A DNA stretch of 64,000 nucleotides from an uncultured Ruegeria sp. GTDB taxonomy: Bacteria > Pseudomonadota > Alphaproteobacteria > Rhodobacterales > Rhodobacteraceae. Location of the stretch: the NCBI RefSeq assembly GCF_947500045.1, contig NZ_CANMQQ010000002.1, positions 400,208 through 464,207 on the forward strand. The letters are read 5' to 3'. Positions 49,968 to 59,160 of the stretch are shown here, in pieces (the first letter of the stretch is position 1; each line of letters starts with the position of its first letter). Under the pieces are notes generated by a model. It had not been told where the DNA came from and searched no databases. It worked only from the letters and a program-made list of their open reading frames with translations. Both the position numbers and the translations under genes were made by a program.

Positions 49968-50678
49968 GTGATCGAGCCGTTGGTTTTGCTGCCCGGATTG
50001 ATGTGCGACGCGCGACTGTTTGAGGCGCAGATCACAGCCTTGTCGCATGATCGCGCGGTGACAGTTGCGCCAATCACCGGTGGTGAGCGGATCGAAGAGA
50101 TCGCGTCGGGTCTGCTGGACCAACTGCCGCATCGGTTTGCCTTGTGTGGATTTGATCTTGGCGGTGGCGTCGCGCTTGAGATCGTGCGGCGCGCACCTGA
50201 AAGGGTGACACGTCTATGCTTGTTGGCGACCGATGCGCAAGTCGACACTCCTCTGATTGCGGCAGGCCGCGAAGAACTGATCGTTGGGGCGCTGACCGGC
50301 CAGTTGGACGAAGTGATGCGCAAGGTGATCGGCTCGGACATGCTGGCTCCGGGGCCGCGGCGCATTCCAATCCTGAACGATGTTCTGCAAATGGCTGAGG
50401 CCCTGGGGCCTGATGTGTTTGTACGCCAGATGCGAACCCAGCAACGCCGACCAGACCAGCATGGCACATTTCGTCGTATCAGGGTGCCCACTTTGGTCAT
50501 TTGTGGCGCGCATGACGTTGAGATCCCGGTCCGCAGGCATGCTTTCATTGCCGATCTCATCCCGGATGCGGATCTACGTGTGATTGATGAGGCCGGACAT
50601 TTCCCGACGCTGGAAACCCCTGAAACAGTGAACGCGCTGCTGCAGGGCTGGCTGCAGGTACCGCTGAGTCTAGTTTAA
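49968..50678 (+). CDS. Alpha/beta hydrolase
   Basis: LVLLPGLMCDARLFEAQITALSHD...FALCGFDLGGGVALEIVRRAPERV...LVICGAHDVEIPV. Confidence 0.87.
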   Translation: MIEPLVLLPGLMCDARLFEAQITALSHDRAVTVAPITGGERIEEIASGLLDQLPHRFALCGFDLGGGVALEIVRRAPERVTRLCLLATDAQVDTPLIAAGREELIVGALTGQLDEVMRKVIGSDMLAPGPRRIPILNDVLQMAEALGPDVFVRQMRTQQRRPDQHGTFRRIRVPTLVICGAHDVEIPVRRHAFIADLIPDADLRVIDEAGHFPTLETPETVNALLQGWLQVPLSLV

Positions 50679-51259
50679 TCGTAGAAAGCTGCGCGTTCTT
50701 CTTTGGTTAGAACAGTTGGTTGTACGACCGGTTCACCAGTTCCAGAACTGAAGAAGGGCGTTTTCTTCCAGCTTCCAGACAGGCGCGACTTCAAAACCCG
50801 TTTCAGCAGACCCCAAGCGGCATAGCGGATTTTTTCATGGGTCTGTTTGCCGTCGTGTCCGGGGACAAATCCGCGTGTTGTGACAGGACCAAGATCGTTG
50901 GTGTTTGGGATGCGTTTAACGATGAAACCCGCGAACGGGAACTTGGGTGTCAATGGTGTGGTAGCAAGCGGTGCGTTGCAGCATTTGGCGTACCACCGCA
51001 ACATACCCTTGGGGCTGAGTTGCATAGCGGCCAGATGCTCGGTGCCAGTTTCGAAATTGACGTCTTCCGGCGCCATCTGAAAAATCTCGACAGGGCCGGG
51101 CGCAGGGTCAGGTTGTTCGAAATAGAGCTGGGCGGCACGGCAGTCGTGGCAGTAACAGACCACGTGGGTACCCGACCTGACACCATGTTCGGTGATGTGG
51201 CCGGAAAGTGCGCCGCAATCGCAGGAAAAAGTGAGGGTTTTTGCCGCCTCGCGGCTCAT
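50675..51259 (-). CDS. DUF6151/GFA-like CxC zinc-binding protein
   Basis: TFSCDCGALSGHI...THVVCYCHDCRAAQLYF...WYAKCCNAPLATT. Confidence 0.75.
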   Translation of the reverse strand: MSREAAKTLTFSCDCGALSGHITEHGVRSGTHVVCYCHDCRAAQLYFEQPDPAPGPVEIFQMAPEDVNFETGTEHLAAMQLSPKGMLRWYAKCCNAPLATTPLTPKFPFAGFIVKRIPNTNDLGPVTTRGFVPGHDGKQTHEKIRYAAWGLLKRVLKSRLSGSWKKTPFFSSGTGEPVVQPTVLTKEERAAFYD

Positions 51260-52527
51260 GCCACTTTGTTTTTGTTGGCTGCACGGTGGCGGGGTTTGCG
51301 GCTGTTTTCATTCATGAAATCGATCACAAGGGGGCGGATGTTGTCGCGCCAACTGCGGCCGGCAAAGATACCATAATGGCCCGCGCCGGGTTCAACATGG
51401 CTGGCTTTTTTGCTGTCTGGCAGACCGGTGCACAGATCAAGTGCTGCAATGCATTGGCCGGGTGCCGAGATATCGTCATTCGCACCTTCGACGGATTTGA
51501 CGGCTACATCGGTGATCTTGCCGATATCCACCTTGTGCCCGGCAACCACGAATTCGTTGCGCGCAATCTCGCGATTCTTGAACACCCGTTCGACCGTTGA
51601 AAGATAGAACTCGGCCGTCATGTCCATCACGGCAAGATATTCGTCATAGAACCGGTTGTGGGCATCGTGATCCGAGGCTTCATCCTGGCTGACACGTTGT
51701 ATCTGGTCCGAGAATGCCTTGCTGTGACGCTCAGCATTCATTGACATGAAGGAGGCCAGTTGTAGAAGCCCCGGATAAACCATCCGGCCCACACCTTTGT
51801 ATTTGAAACCAACGCGTTGGATCATGGTTTCTTCAAGCTGCCCCATTGTAACGCGCCGACCGAAATCAGTCACCTCGGTCGGGGTTGCATCGGGGTCAAC
51901 AGGACCGCCAATCAGGGTCAGCGTGCTGGGTTGTGCTTTGGGCTCGACTTCGGCCAGATAGGCGGTCGCGGCAAGTGTCAGCGGGGCAGGCTGGCAGACG
52001 GCGACAACATGCGTGTCGGGCCCCAGCTCTTTCATGAAATCGACAAGGTAGAGCGTGTAATCCTCGACATCGAACTTGCCTTCGGAAACAGGGATATCAC
52101 GCGCATTGTGCCAGTCGGTGATATAGACTTCGCAATTGACCAGCAGGCTTTTGACGGTCGAACGCAGCAGGGTCGCATAGTGACCCGACATCGGAGCGAC
52201 CAGAAGCACCTTGCGCGGCTGTTCCTTGCGACCGTTGACGCGAAAATGGATCAAATCACCGAAGGGACGCTCAAGAACGGTAGTGATGTCGACCAGATGG
52301 TCTTTGCCGTCTTCGCAAGTAAAGGTCCGAATACCCCAGTCAGGTTTGACGACCATGCGTTGGAACGTACGCTCGGTCACCTCGCCCCAGGCGGCCATCC
52401 AGTTGAAGGCTGGGTTGGGCGCCATGGAAAACAGGGGGTAGGACGCCATCGCACTTGCGGTTGCACCAAGCCACTGGTTGGTGTTACGCATGGTTTCCAT
52501 CAGGTCGTAGGTCATCATATAGCGCAT
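51256..52527 (-). CDS. phaZ: Intracellular polyhydroxyalkanoate depolymerase
   Basis: KVLLVAPMSGHYATLLRSTVKSLLVNCEVYITDWHNARDIPVSEGKFDVEDYTLYLVDFMKELGPDTHVVAVCQPAPLTLAATAYL. Confidence 0.95.
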   Translation of the reverse strand: MRYMMTYDLMETMRNTNQWLGATASAMASYPLFSMAPNPAFNWMAAWGEVTERTFQRMVVKPDWGIRTFTCEDGKDHLVDITTVLERPFGDLIHFRVNGRKEQPRKVLLVAPMSGHYATLLRSTVKSLLVNCEVYITDWHNARDIPVSEGKFDVEDYTLYLVDFMKELGPDTHVVAVCQPAPLTLAATAYLAEVEPKAQPSTLTLIGGPVDPDATPTEVTDFGRRVTMGQLEETMIQRVGFKYKGVGRMVYPGLLQLASFMSMNAERHSKAFSDQIQRVSQDEASDHDAHNRFYDEYLAVMDMTAEFYLSTVERVFKNREIARNEFVVAGHKVDIGKITDVAVKSVEGANDDISAPGQCIAALDLCTGLPDSKKASHVEPGAGHYGIFAGRSWRDNIRPLVIDFMNENSRKPRHRAANKNKVA

Positions 52528-52603
52528 CGAATGTGCCTCCTGCGTATCATCCTGAAAGTTCGGACCATTCGCCGCTTTGCCCCCCGACGCCCACGACGTT
52601 ATT

Positions 52604-52614
52604 CTGCACAGCAG
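52604..52614. promoter_or_regulatory. PhaR-type site CTGC-N3-GCAG in the phaZ/phaC intergenic region
   Basis: CTGCACAGCAG. Confidence 0.6.
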
Positions 52615-52638
52615 CGAGACTAGGTGGGAATTGTTAAA

Positions 52639-54441
52639 ATGACAACTACTGACGGCCAAACACCCAAATTGACTGAAGAACATATTGAACGACTTAAAGA
52701 AAATATGGGCAAAGTCGAAGAACTGTCCAAGCGTCTAGTCGAAGTTATGGCCGGTAAAACGCCACACACACCAGCGTTGGACGGCCCGAATCAAGAGCTT
52801 TTTGCAAAAGCAGCAACTGCGTATTGGGCAGAGGCCATGCAAAACCCTGCCAAACTGATGGAGCAGCAAATCGAGTACTGGGGAAAGTCAGTTCTTAACT
52901 TTGCTGAAGCGCAGAAAGCGATGACTTCAGCTGAGGGCGGGGAACCCGAGGCCCCGGTCAAAGACAAGCGGTTTTCCAATCCGATGTGGGACTCCAACCC
53001 CTATTTCCGCCTTGTTCGCCAACAATACCAAACCAATGCCGAGGCTATTGCGCAGGCCGTCGCATCGGTCGACGACCTGGACACCAAAGACAAACAGCGC
53101 CTGCAGTACTTCTCGCAACAGATCATCGACATGATGGCACCAACCAATTTTCTGGCCACCAACCCGGATGCGCTGGAGAAAGCAGTCGAAACGGAAGGTC
53201 AATCATTGATACAGGGGCTTGAGAACCTTGTGTCCGACCTTGAGGCCAACGATGGTGAGATGGTTGTCAGGCTTGCCGACGAAAGCGCCTTTGAGATCGG
53301 CGGCAACATCGCGACGACACCTGGGGATGTTGTCTATCGCAACCGGATGATGGAGCTGATCCAATATAAGCCGGTAACTGAGACGGTGCATGAAACCCCG
53401 ATCGTTCTATTCCCCCCCTGGATCAACAAATTCTACATCCTTGACCTGAAGGCGCAGAACAGTCTGATCAAATGGGTGACTGAGCAGGGTTACACCCTAT
53501 TCGTGGTCAGCTGGGTAAATGCCGATGACTCACATGCCGATATCGGGATGGAGGATTATATTCAGGAAGGATTCCTGACCGCCATCGAAGAGGCCAAGAA
53601 GATCTGCAAGGTCAAGCAGGTCAACGCGGTCGGCTATTGCATCGCGGGCACGACGCTTAGCCTGACCCTTTCGTTGATGAAGCAGCGCGGCGACAAGTCG
53701 ATCAAATCGGCCACCTTCTTTACCACTCTGACAGATTTCGGCGAGCAGGGAGAGTTCACGCCCTTCCTGCAGAATGATTTCATCGATGGGATCGAAGATC
53801 AGGTCTCGAAGGACGGAATTTTGAAAGCATGGATCATCGGGCGTACGATGTCTTTCCTGCGTTCGAAAGACCTGATCTATACACCCGCAATCCGTAGCTA
53901 CATGATGGGTGAAACGCCGCCTGCCTTCGATCTGCTGTTCTGGAATGGGGACGGGGCCAACCTGCCGGGCCGGATGGCGATCCAATATCTGCGCGGTTTG
54001 TGTCAGAGCAATGATTTCGTCACCGACGGGTTCGAACTGATGGGTCAAAAGCTACATATCAAAGATGTGGATGTCCCTGTGATGGCGATCACTTGCGAGA
54101 CGGACCATATCGCCGCGTGGAAGGATTGCTATCGCGGTGTGCAGCAGATGGGGTCAAAGTCGAAGACCTTCGTGGTGTCTGAATCCGGGCATATTGCAGG
54201 TATTGTGAACCCGCCCAGCAAGAAAAAATACGGCCACTATACCAACCCCGATCTCAAGTCTGATGCCGATACCTGGTTGAAAGAGGCGGACTTCCACGAA
54301 GGTTCGTGGTGGCCAATGTGGGAGGCCTGGTTGAAAAAGCGATCTGGCAAGCAGGTTCCAGCGCGGGATACGGGCGATTCGGATCATCCGCGTCTTTGCC
54401 CCGCTCCGGGTACCTATGTTTTGGTCAAGGCAAACCGCTGA
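52639..54441 (+). CDS. phaC: Class I poly(3-hydroxyalkanoate) polymerase
   Basis: PIVLFPPWINKFYILDLKAQNSLIKWVTEQGYTLFVVSWVNADDSHADIGMEDYIQEGFLTAIEEAKKICKVKQVNAVGYCIAGTTLSLTLSLM (GYCIAG lipase-like box). Confidence 0.97.
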   Translation: MTTTDGQTPKLTEEHIERLKENMGKVEELSKRLVEVMAGKTPHTPALDGPNQELFAKAATAYWAEAMQNPAKLMEQQIEYWGKSVLNFAEAQKAMTSAEGGEPEAPVKDKRFSNPMWDSNPYFRLVRQQYQTNAEAIAQAVASVDDLDTKDKQRLQYFSQQIIDMMAPTNFLATNPDALEKAVETEGQSLIQGLENLVSDLEANDGEMVVRLADESAFEIGGNIATTPGDVVYRNRMMELIQYKPVTETVHETPIVLFPPWINKFYILDLKAQNSLIKWVTEQGYTLFVVSWVNADDSHADIGMEDYIQEGFLTAIEEAKKICKVKQVNAVGYCIAGTTLSLTLSLMKQRGDKSIKSATFFTTLTDFGEQGEFTPFLQNDFIDGIEDQVSKDGILKAWIIGRTMSFLRSKDLIYTPAIRSYMMGETPPAFDLLFWNGDGANLPGRMAIQYLRGLCQSNDFVTDGFELMGQKLHIKDVDVPVMAITCETDHIAAWKDCYRGVQQMGSKSKTFVVSESGHIAGIVNPPSKKKYGHYTNPDLKSDADTWLKEADFHEGSWWPMWEAWLKKRSGKQVPARDTGDSDHPRLCPAPGTYVLVKANR

Positions 54442-54465
54442 TATCACTTTGAAACTCAAATTATT

Positions 54466-54506
54466 CTGCACTGCAGCAAGAAAAAACTTGCAATGCTGCG
54501 ATGCAG
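54466..54506. promoter_or_regulatory. Two PhaR-type sites (CTGCACTGCAG at 54466-54476, CTGCGATGCAG at 54496-54506) upstream of phaP
   Basis: Two CTGC-N3-GCAG sites 30 bp apart in the phaC/phaP intergenic region. Confidence 0.75.
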
Positions 54507-54573
54507 CAATCATATTGCCCTCAAGCTGATGAAACCCGGGGTGGGCCCGGAACGGCTAAAAGGATTTAGGACA

Positions 54574-55020
54574 ATGGCAAAGACCCAAGACTTTACCGCG
54601 ACCCTGAAAGACATGATGGGCGCGTTCCCGGTTGACACAACCGCTCTGGAAGACGCATTCAAATCGACCGCTTCGCTGAACGAAAAGCTGTCGGGCGTTG
54701 CCCTGGACGCAGCTGAGAAATCGGCCGAAATCTCGAACAAATGGACCAAGGAAACCCTGGCCAAGCTGACCGAGATGTCGAAAGCAAAAACCGAGCCTGC
54801 AGATTACGCAAAAGCCGCAACCGACTTCGCTAGCGCGTCGGCTGAAGTTGCTGCTGAAAACATGGCTGCTTTCGCAGAAATCGCGAAAAAAGTTCAGACC
54901 GAAACTGTTGAGCTGCTGATGGCGGCTGGCAAAGACGTTGCTGAAGATGCGACCGCAGCCGTCAAGAAAGCCACCAACGAGGTGACTGCTGCTGCCAAGA
55001 AAGCAGCGACTGCCAAGTAA
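54574..55020 (+). CDS. phaP: Phasin family PHA granule-associated protein
   Basis: MAKTQDFTATLKDMMGAFPVDTTALEDAFKSTASLNEKLSGVALDAAEKSAEISNKWTKETLAKLTEMSKAKTEPADYAKAATDFASASAEVAAENM. Confidence 0.93.
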   Translation: MAKTQDFTATLKDMMGAFPVDTTALEDAFKSTASLNEKLSGVALDAAEKSAEISNKWTKETLAKLTEMSKAKTEPADYAKAATDFASASAEVAAENMAAFAEIAKKVQTETVELLMAAGKDVAEDATAAVKKATNEVTAAAKKAATAK

Positions 55021-55070
55021 GGTAAGTCTGCGACGCTGCACCCATTCCTCCCGATTGGTGCAATCGCAAG

Positions 55071-55102
55071 AGGGCAGGTCTTTTGACCTGCCCTTTCTTT
55101 TT
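55071..55102 (+). terminator. Rho-independent terminator after phaP
   Basis: AGGGCAGGTC-tttt-GACCTGCCCT-TTCTTTTTG. Confidence 0.88.
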
Positions 55103-55157
55103 GTTCTGCAGTCGCATAACCTGCGCTGCAACGCATCATCCTTGGGGAGGGTACCGG

Positions 55158-55712
55158 GTGTCTGAACAAGAAAAACCGCTGTTGATCAAGCGCTATGCCA
55201 GTCGTCGGTTGTACAATACCGAGACCAGCGATTACGTGACACTGGAAGATATCGCCGGGTTCATCCGCGACGGGCGCGAGGTTCAGATCATTGATCTAAA
55301 AACCGGCGATGACTTGACCCGTCAGTATCTGCTTCAAATCATTGCCGAACACGAAAGCCGGGGCGAGAATGTGCTGCCGGTCAATGTGCTGAATGATCTG
55401 GTGCGCAGTTACATGGTGCCAGGCGGGGGCATGATGCCACAATTCCTGCAAAGCTCGTTCGAGATGCTGCGTGAGAGTCAGGCCAAGATGGTAGAGAACA
55501 TGAACGCCATGAACCCGATGTCCCAGATGCCGGGGTTCGATGCGATGCAGGCGCAGCAAAAAGCTTTCTTAAAGGCAATGACCGGAGGTCTGGCTAGCAA
55601 CTGGTCCAGCCCCGAGCAAGAGGATGAGACCCCGTCCAAGCCGAAAGAGGATCTGAACGACATCAAGAAGCAGCTTGCCGAGTTGCAGCAGAAGCTGTCA
55701 AAGCTGAGTTGA
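55158..55712 (+). CDS. phaR: Polyhydroxyalkanoate synthesis repressor
   Basis: PLLIKRYASRRLYNTETSDYVTLEDIAGFIRDGREVQIIDLKTGDDLTRQYLLQIIAEHESRG; GTG start. Confidence 0.95.
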   Translation: MSEQEKPLLIKRYASRRLYNTETSDYVTLEDIAGFIRDGREVQIIDLKTGDDLTRQYLLQIIAEHESRGENVLPVNVLNDLVRSYMVPGGGMMPQFLQSSFEMLRESQAKMVENMNAMNPMSQMPGFDAMQAQQKAFLKAMTGGLASNWSSPEQEDETPSKPKEDLNDIKKQLAELQQKLSKLS

Positions 55713-55720
55713 TCTGAAAG

Positions 55721-56482
55721 ATGCGCTGGTTGGCTGTGCTTGGCGCGATGCTTTGGGCACAGGGCGCATGGGCACAGGGCCAGTTCACCTCGGTTTGGGA
55801 GCCGGTCTGTACGCTGGGTCAGGACAACGCTGAAGGTTGCGATGACATTCGCGCCCGGGAAATTCTGGACGCATCTATCCCGCCATGGCGCGCAATCGGG
55901 CGGGTCAATTTTGCCAGTCGCAGCCAGCTGTCGCATTGTACCGGTGTTCTGATTTCTGATAGGCTGGTTCTGACGGCGGCGCATTGTCTCTATAACAGTG
56001 CCCGCCAGCGCTGGATTCCCCCAACAAGCATCCGCTTTGCAGCGGGTTATCAGCGCGGTGAAGCAATTGCTGTATCATCTGTCACAAACTATCGGTTGGA
56101 TGCCGAGCAGAGGGCCGGAGGTCGTTTCAACAATCGCGCCGAACTGGATTGGGCCGTGTTGGAATTGGCCGAGCCGATAGGAGAGCAGGTGGGGTTTCTG
56201 CCGGTTTCACAGAGTGTTGGGCAGGATGGTACCGTCGCGGGGTATCCCGGACTGCGACCGCATGTGCTGAGCCAAACAAGCAGATGTGTCCCAAGCCCGG
56301 CAGGCAAGGGGCTGCTCCGTGCGATTTGCCCGGTCATGATGGGGGATTCAGGCGCGCCACTTCTTGTGCAAACTGATGCAGGTCTTGCCGTTGGCGGAAT
56401 ATTGTCGCGCATTGCGCCAACCCCGGAAGGGATTGACGCGTTGTTTTTGTCTACACAGCAATTCGATCTGGGCGAGCGTTAG
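55721..56482 (+). CDS. Trypsin-like serine protease
   Basis: Signal peptide; HCTGVLISDRLVLTAAHCLYN; CPVMMGDSGAPLLVQ. Confidence 0.9.
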   Translation: MRWLAVLGAMLWAQGAWAQGQFTSVWEPVCTLGQDNAEGCDDIRAREILDASIPPWRAIGRVNFASRSQLSHCTGVLISDRLVLTAAHCLYNSARQRWIPPTSIRFAAGYQRGEAIAVSSVTNYRLDAEQRAGGRFNNRAELDWAVLELAEPIGEQVGFLPVSQSVGQDGTVAGYPGLRPHVLSQTSRCVPSPAGKGLLRAICPVMMGDSGAPLLVQTDAGLAVGGILSRIAPTPEGIDALFLSTQQFDLGER

Positions 56483-56484
56483 CT

Positions 56485-57684
56485 TCAGGTGCCGTAGACA
56501 GGGATCGGGCCAACCACTTCTCCGACCGAGGCCAACAGAATGTCGGTGATTATGTCCAATTCTTCGCGTGTAAGGCGCACGGGCAGGCGAACATCACAGG
56601 CTCTCATCAGCATCGCGCGGGTCTGTGGCAGATCGACCTGTTCAGACAGGAACTGCCAATTCCAGAAGGCGCGGGCGTTGTCCTGACTCAGGCCAAACAC
56701 CTGTACTTTAACACCGCGTGCCTCGGACGCCGCGGCAAATGCACGGATTTCGTCGTCGCTGAGGTTCACCAGGTTGAACTGGATCGAATCTGGTGCGCGC
56801 CGCTCAGGCCCCAGCGGGGCAGGGACTTCGATATAGGGCGACGCGTTCAATCGACCGGCCACATAGTCATGGTTTGCTAGCCCGTCACGTACTCGGCGTG
56901 CCAGTTCGGGGATTTGCGGACGGATCACAGCGGCGCTGAGGTTGCTCATCCTCAGGTTATAAAGTGGCAACTGGTTCTGCCAACGGGCAAATGCCTGTTC
57001 CAGCTCGGGCGCGCCAGAGTGCTTTTTCCAGTTATGCTCATAGGCACCCGACATGATCACTGCGCGCGCCACAAGATCGGCGTCGTCGCTGACCAAAATA
57101 CCACCTTCACCGGCGTTGATCATCTTGTAGGACTGGAATGAGAAACAGCCCACCTTGCCGATGGTGCCGATATTGCGCCCTTGCCAGGTGGTGCCCAGCG
57201 AATGGGCCGCGTCCTCGATCACCGGGATATCACGTGCGTCACACAGCTCCATGATCGCATCCATGTCCGAGGTATGGCCGCGCATGTGGCTAATGATTAC
57301 TGCTTGCACGCTGTCCAGCTTGGCGATGAAATCCTTCAAATCGACGCGATAGTTCTCACTCACTTCGCACAAAACCGGGATGCAGTCGGCGTGAACGATC
57401 GAAGACGGCACGGCGGCAAAGGTAAAGCCGGGGATCAAAACCCGCGCATCTCTGGGCAGCCCCAGTGCCTTGAGCGACAGAAACAAAGCGGCCGAGCAGG
57501 AAGAAACCGCCAGCGCATATTTTGTACCAAGCAACTCAGCAAACTCGGTTTCGAGCAAGGCCACCGGCGCGTCCTGCGGCGCGGTATAGCGAAACAGGTC
57601 ACCTGATTGCATCAGGGCGTTGATGGCGTCAAGTGCGGCTGCGGGGATCGGTTCGGCGTCATGGACGTTGGGTATAAGCGTCAT
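56485..57684 (-). CDS. DegT/DnrJ/EryC1/StrS family PLP-dependent aminotransferase
   Basis: GTKYALAVSSCSAALFLSLKALGL...VIEDAAHSLGTTWQGRNIGTIGKVGCFSFQSYKMINAGEGGILVSDD. Confidence 0.92.
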   Translation of the reverse strand: MTLIPNVHDAEPIPAAALDAINALMQSGDLFRYTAPQDAPVALLETEFAELLGTKYALAVSSCSAALFLSLKALGLPRDARVLIPGFTFAAVPSSIVHADCIPVLCEVSENYRVDLKDFIAKLDSVQAVIISHMRGHTSDMDAIMELCDARDIPVIEDAAHSLGTTWQGRNIGTIGKVGCFSFQSYKMINAGEGGILVSDDADLVARAVIMSGAYEHNWKKHSGAPELEQAFARWQNQLPLYNLRMSNLSAAVIRPQIPELARRVRDGLANHDYVAGRLNASPYIEVPAPLGPERRAPDSIQFNLVNLSDDEIRAFAAASEARGVKVQVFGLSQDNARAFWNWQFLSEQVDLPQTRAMLMRACDVRLPVRLTREELDIITDILLASVGEVVGPIPVYGT

Positions 57685-57796
57685 ATTTGGATTTCCCGAA
57701 TTTTACCTTTGGGAAAGATAAAGTCAGACAAGGCTCAAGCCAAGACCTGAATCACCGCGTCGGCGAAATTTCACCAAACTGTCGTGATTGGCGGGG

Positions 57797-59101
57797 TCAG
57801 AATCCTAACCTGTCGCGCAGCGCGTACCATGTCATCGCCAGCACCAGCAAAGGGCTGCGCAACGCCGGACCGCCGGGAAAGCGCAAGGCAGGGACGCGGG
57901 CCATGGTATCAAACCCCTCGGCCTGACCCTGGACGGCAAGTGCCATTAGCTGTCCGGCATGGGTTGCCGTGCCAACCCCATGTCCAGAATAGCCCGAGGC
58001 CGAAAAGATGTTCGGGGCCAGCCGCGCCAAATACGGCATGCGGCGCATTGTGATACCAAGCGTTCCGCCCCAGGCATAGTCGATCTTGACATCCTGTAGA
58101 TGCGGGAAAATCTCGGTCATCGGCTTGCGCACTGCGGCGGCAATATCCGATGGAAAACGATAACCATAGCTTTCACCACCTCCGAACAGCAGCCTGTTAT
58201 CTGCACTCAGCCGGAAGTAATTCACCACGAATTTCGTATCCGCGACGGCAATATTCTTGGCCAAGACTTTTTGCGCCTCAGACCCCAAGGGTTCGGTTGC
58301 AGCAATGAAATTGTTGATTGGCATTACACGTGATGCGACTTGTCGGTTCAGATCGCCTAGATATCCATTGCAGGCCAAAATAACGTGATCGGCGGTGACC
58401 CTGCCTTTGTCTGTGCGCACCGTCGCGCGAGCGCCCTGGTCGATACCAAGGACTTCGGTGCCTTCATGCAGTCTCAGCCCGGCCCCAACCGCTGCGCGCG
58501 CAAGGCCGAGTACGTAGTTTAGCGGATGTAAATGCGCCGCGCCGTGATCCAGATAGCCCCCTGCATAAGCGGGTGACGGGCAAAGACCGCGCGCGGTATC
58601 GGCGTCCAAAGGTTCGATTTGGTCGTAATTGTATCTGCCTGTCAGATGCGCCGCGTGGTCGTGTAGCTCAGCACGTTCCGTATCGTTGAACCCAAGAACG
58701 GCGATACCGGGCTTCAAATCGCAGTCAATCTGATGCTTTGAGATCAGGGATTTGACAAGGTCCTTGGCATCTTCAGCCAGATCCCACAGCTTGGACGCAT
58801 CATCATCGCCGACAAGCCGCTCAAGATCCTCCTGATCCATCCGCTGCGCACTACCCAGCTGTCCGCCATTTCGCCCCGAAGCGCCAAAGCCCACGCGGTG
58901 AGCCTCCAATAAAACGACATCGAACCCGGCTTCTGACAAATGCAGCGCTGCCGAGAGGCCCGTATACCCGCCCCCAACGATGCACACGTCGGCCCTATGT
59001 TCTCCCTCCAACGCTGGATAGCGGTCGAATGGATGCGCTGTTGCGGCATACCAGCTTGGCGGAAATTCCGCCTTCCGATCATTGGAATACAGCAAGTTCA
59101 T
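57797..59101 (-). CDS. FAD-dependent oxidoreductase, gamma-glutamylputrescine oxidase (PuuB/OrdL)-like
   Basis: PFDRYPALEGEHRADVCIVGGGYTGLSAALHLSEAGFDVVLLEAHRVGFGASGRNGGQLGSAQRMDQ. Confidence 0.9.
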   Translation of the reverse strand: MNLLYSNDRKAEFPPSWYAATAHPFDRYPALEGEHRADVCIVGGGYTGLSAALHLSEAGFDVVLLEAHRVGFGASGRNGGQLGSAQRMDQEDLERLVGDDDASKLWDLAEDAKDLVKSLISKHQIDCDLKPGIAVLGFNDTERAELHDHAAHLTGRYNYDQIEPLDADTARGLCPSPAYAGGYLDHGAAHLHPLNYVLGLARAAVGAGLRLHEGTEVLGIDQGARATVRTDKGRVTADHVILACNGYLGDLNRQVASRVMPINNFIAATEPLGSEAQKVLAKNIAVADTKFVVNYFRLSADNRLLFGGGESYGYRFPSDIAAAVRKPMTEIFPHLQDVKIDYAWGGTLGITMRRMPYLARLAPNIFSASGYSGHGVGTATHAGQLMALAVQGQAEGFDTMARVPALRFPGGPALRSPLLVLAMTWYALRDRLGF

Positions 59102-59160
59102 TGAGAGCGCCCCATCTTCTTCTCGTTCCAAATACGGATATCCCGAACGCCGCCAAGTCC

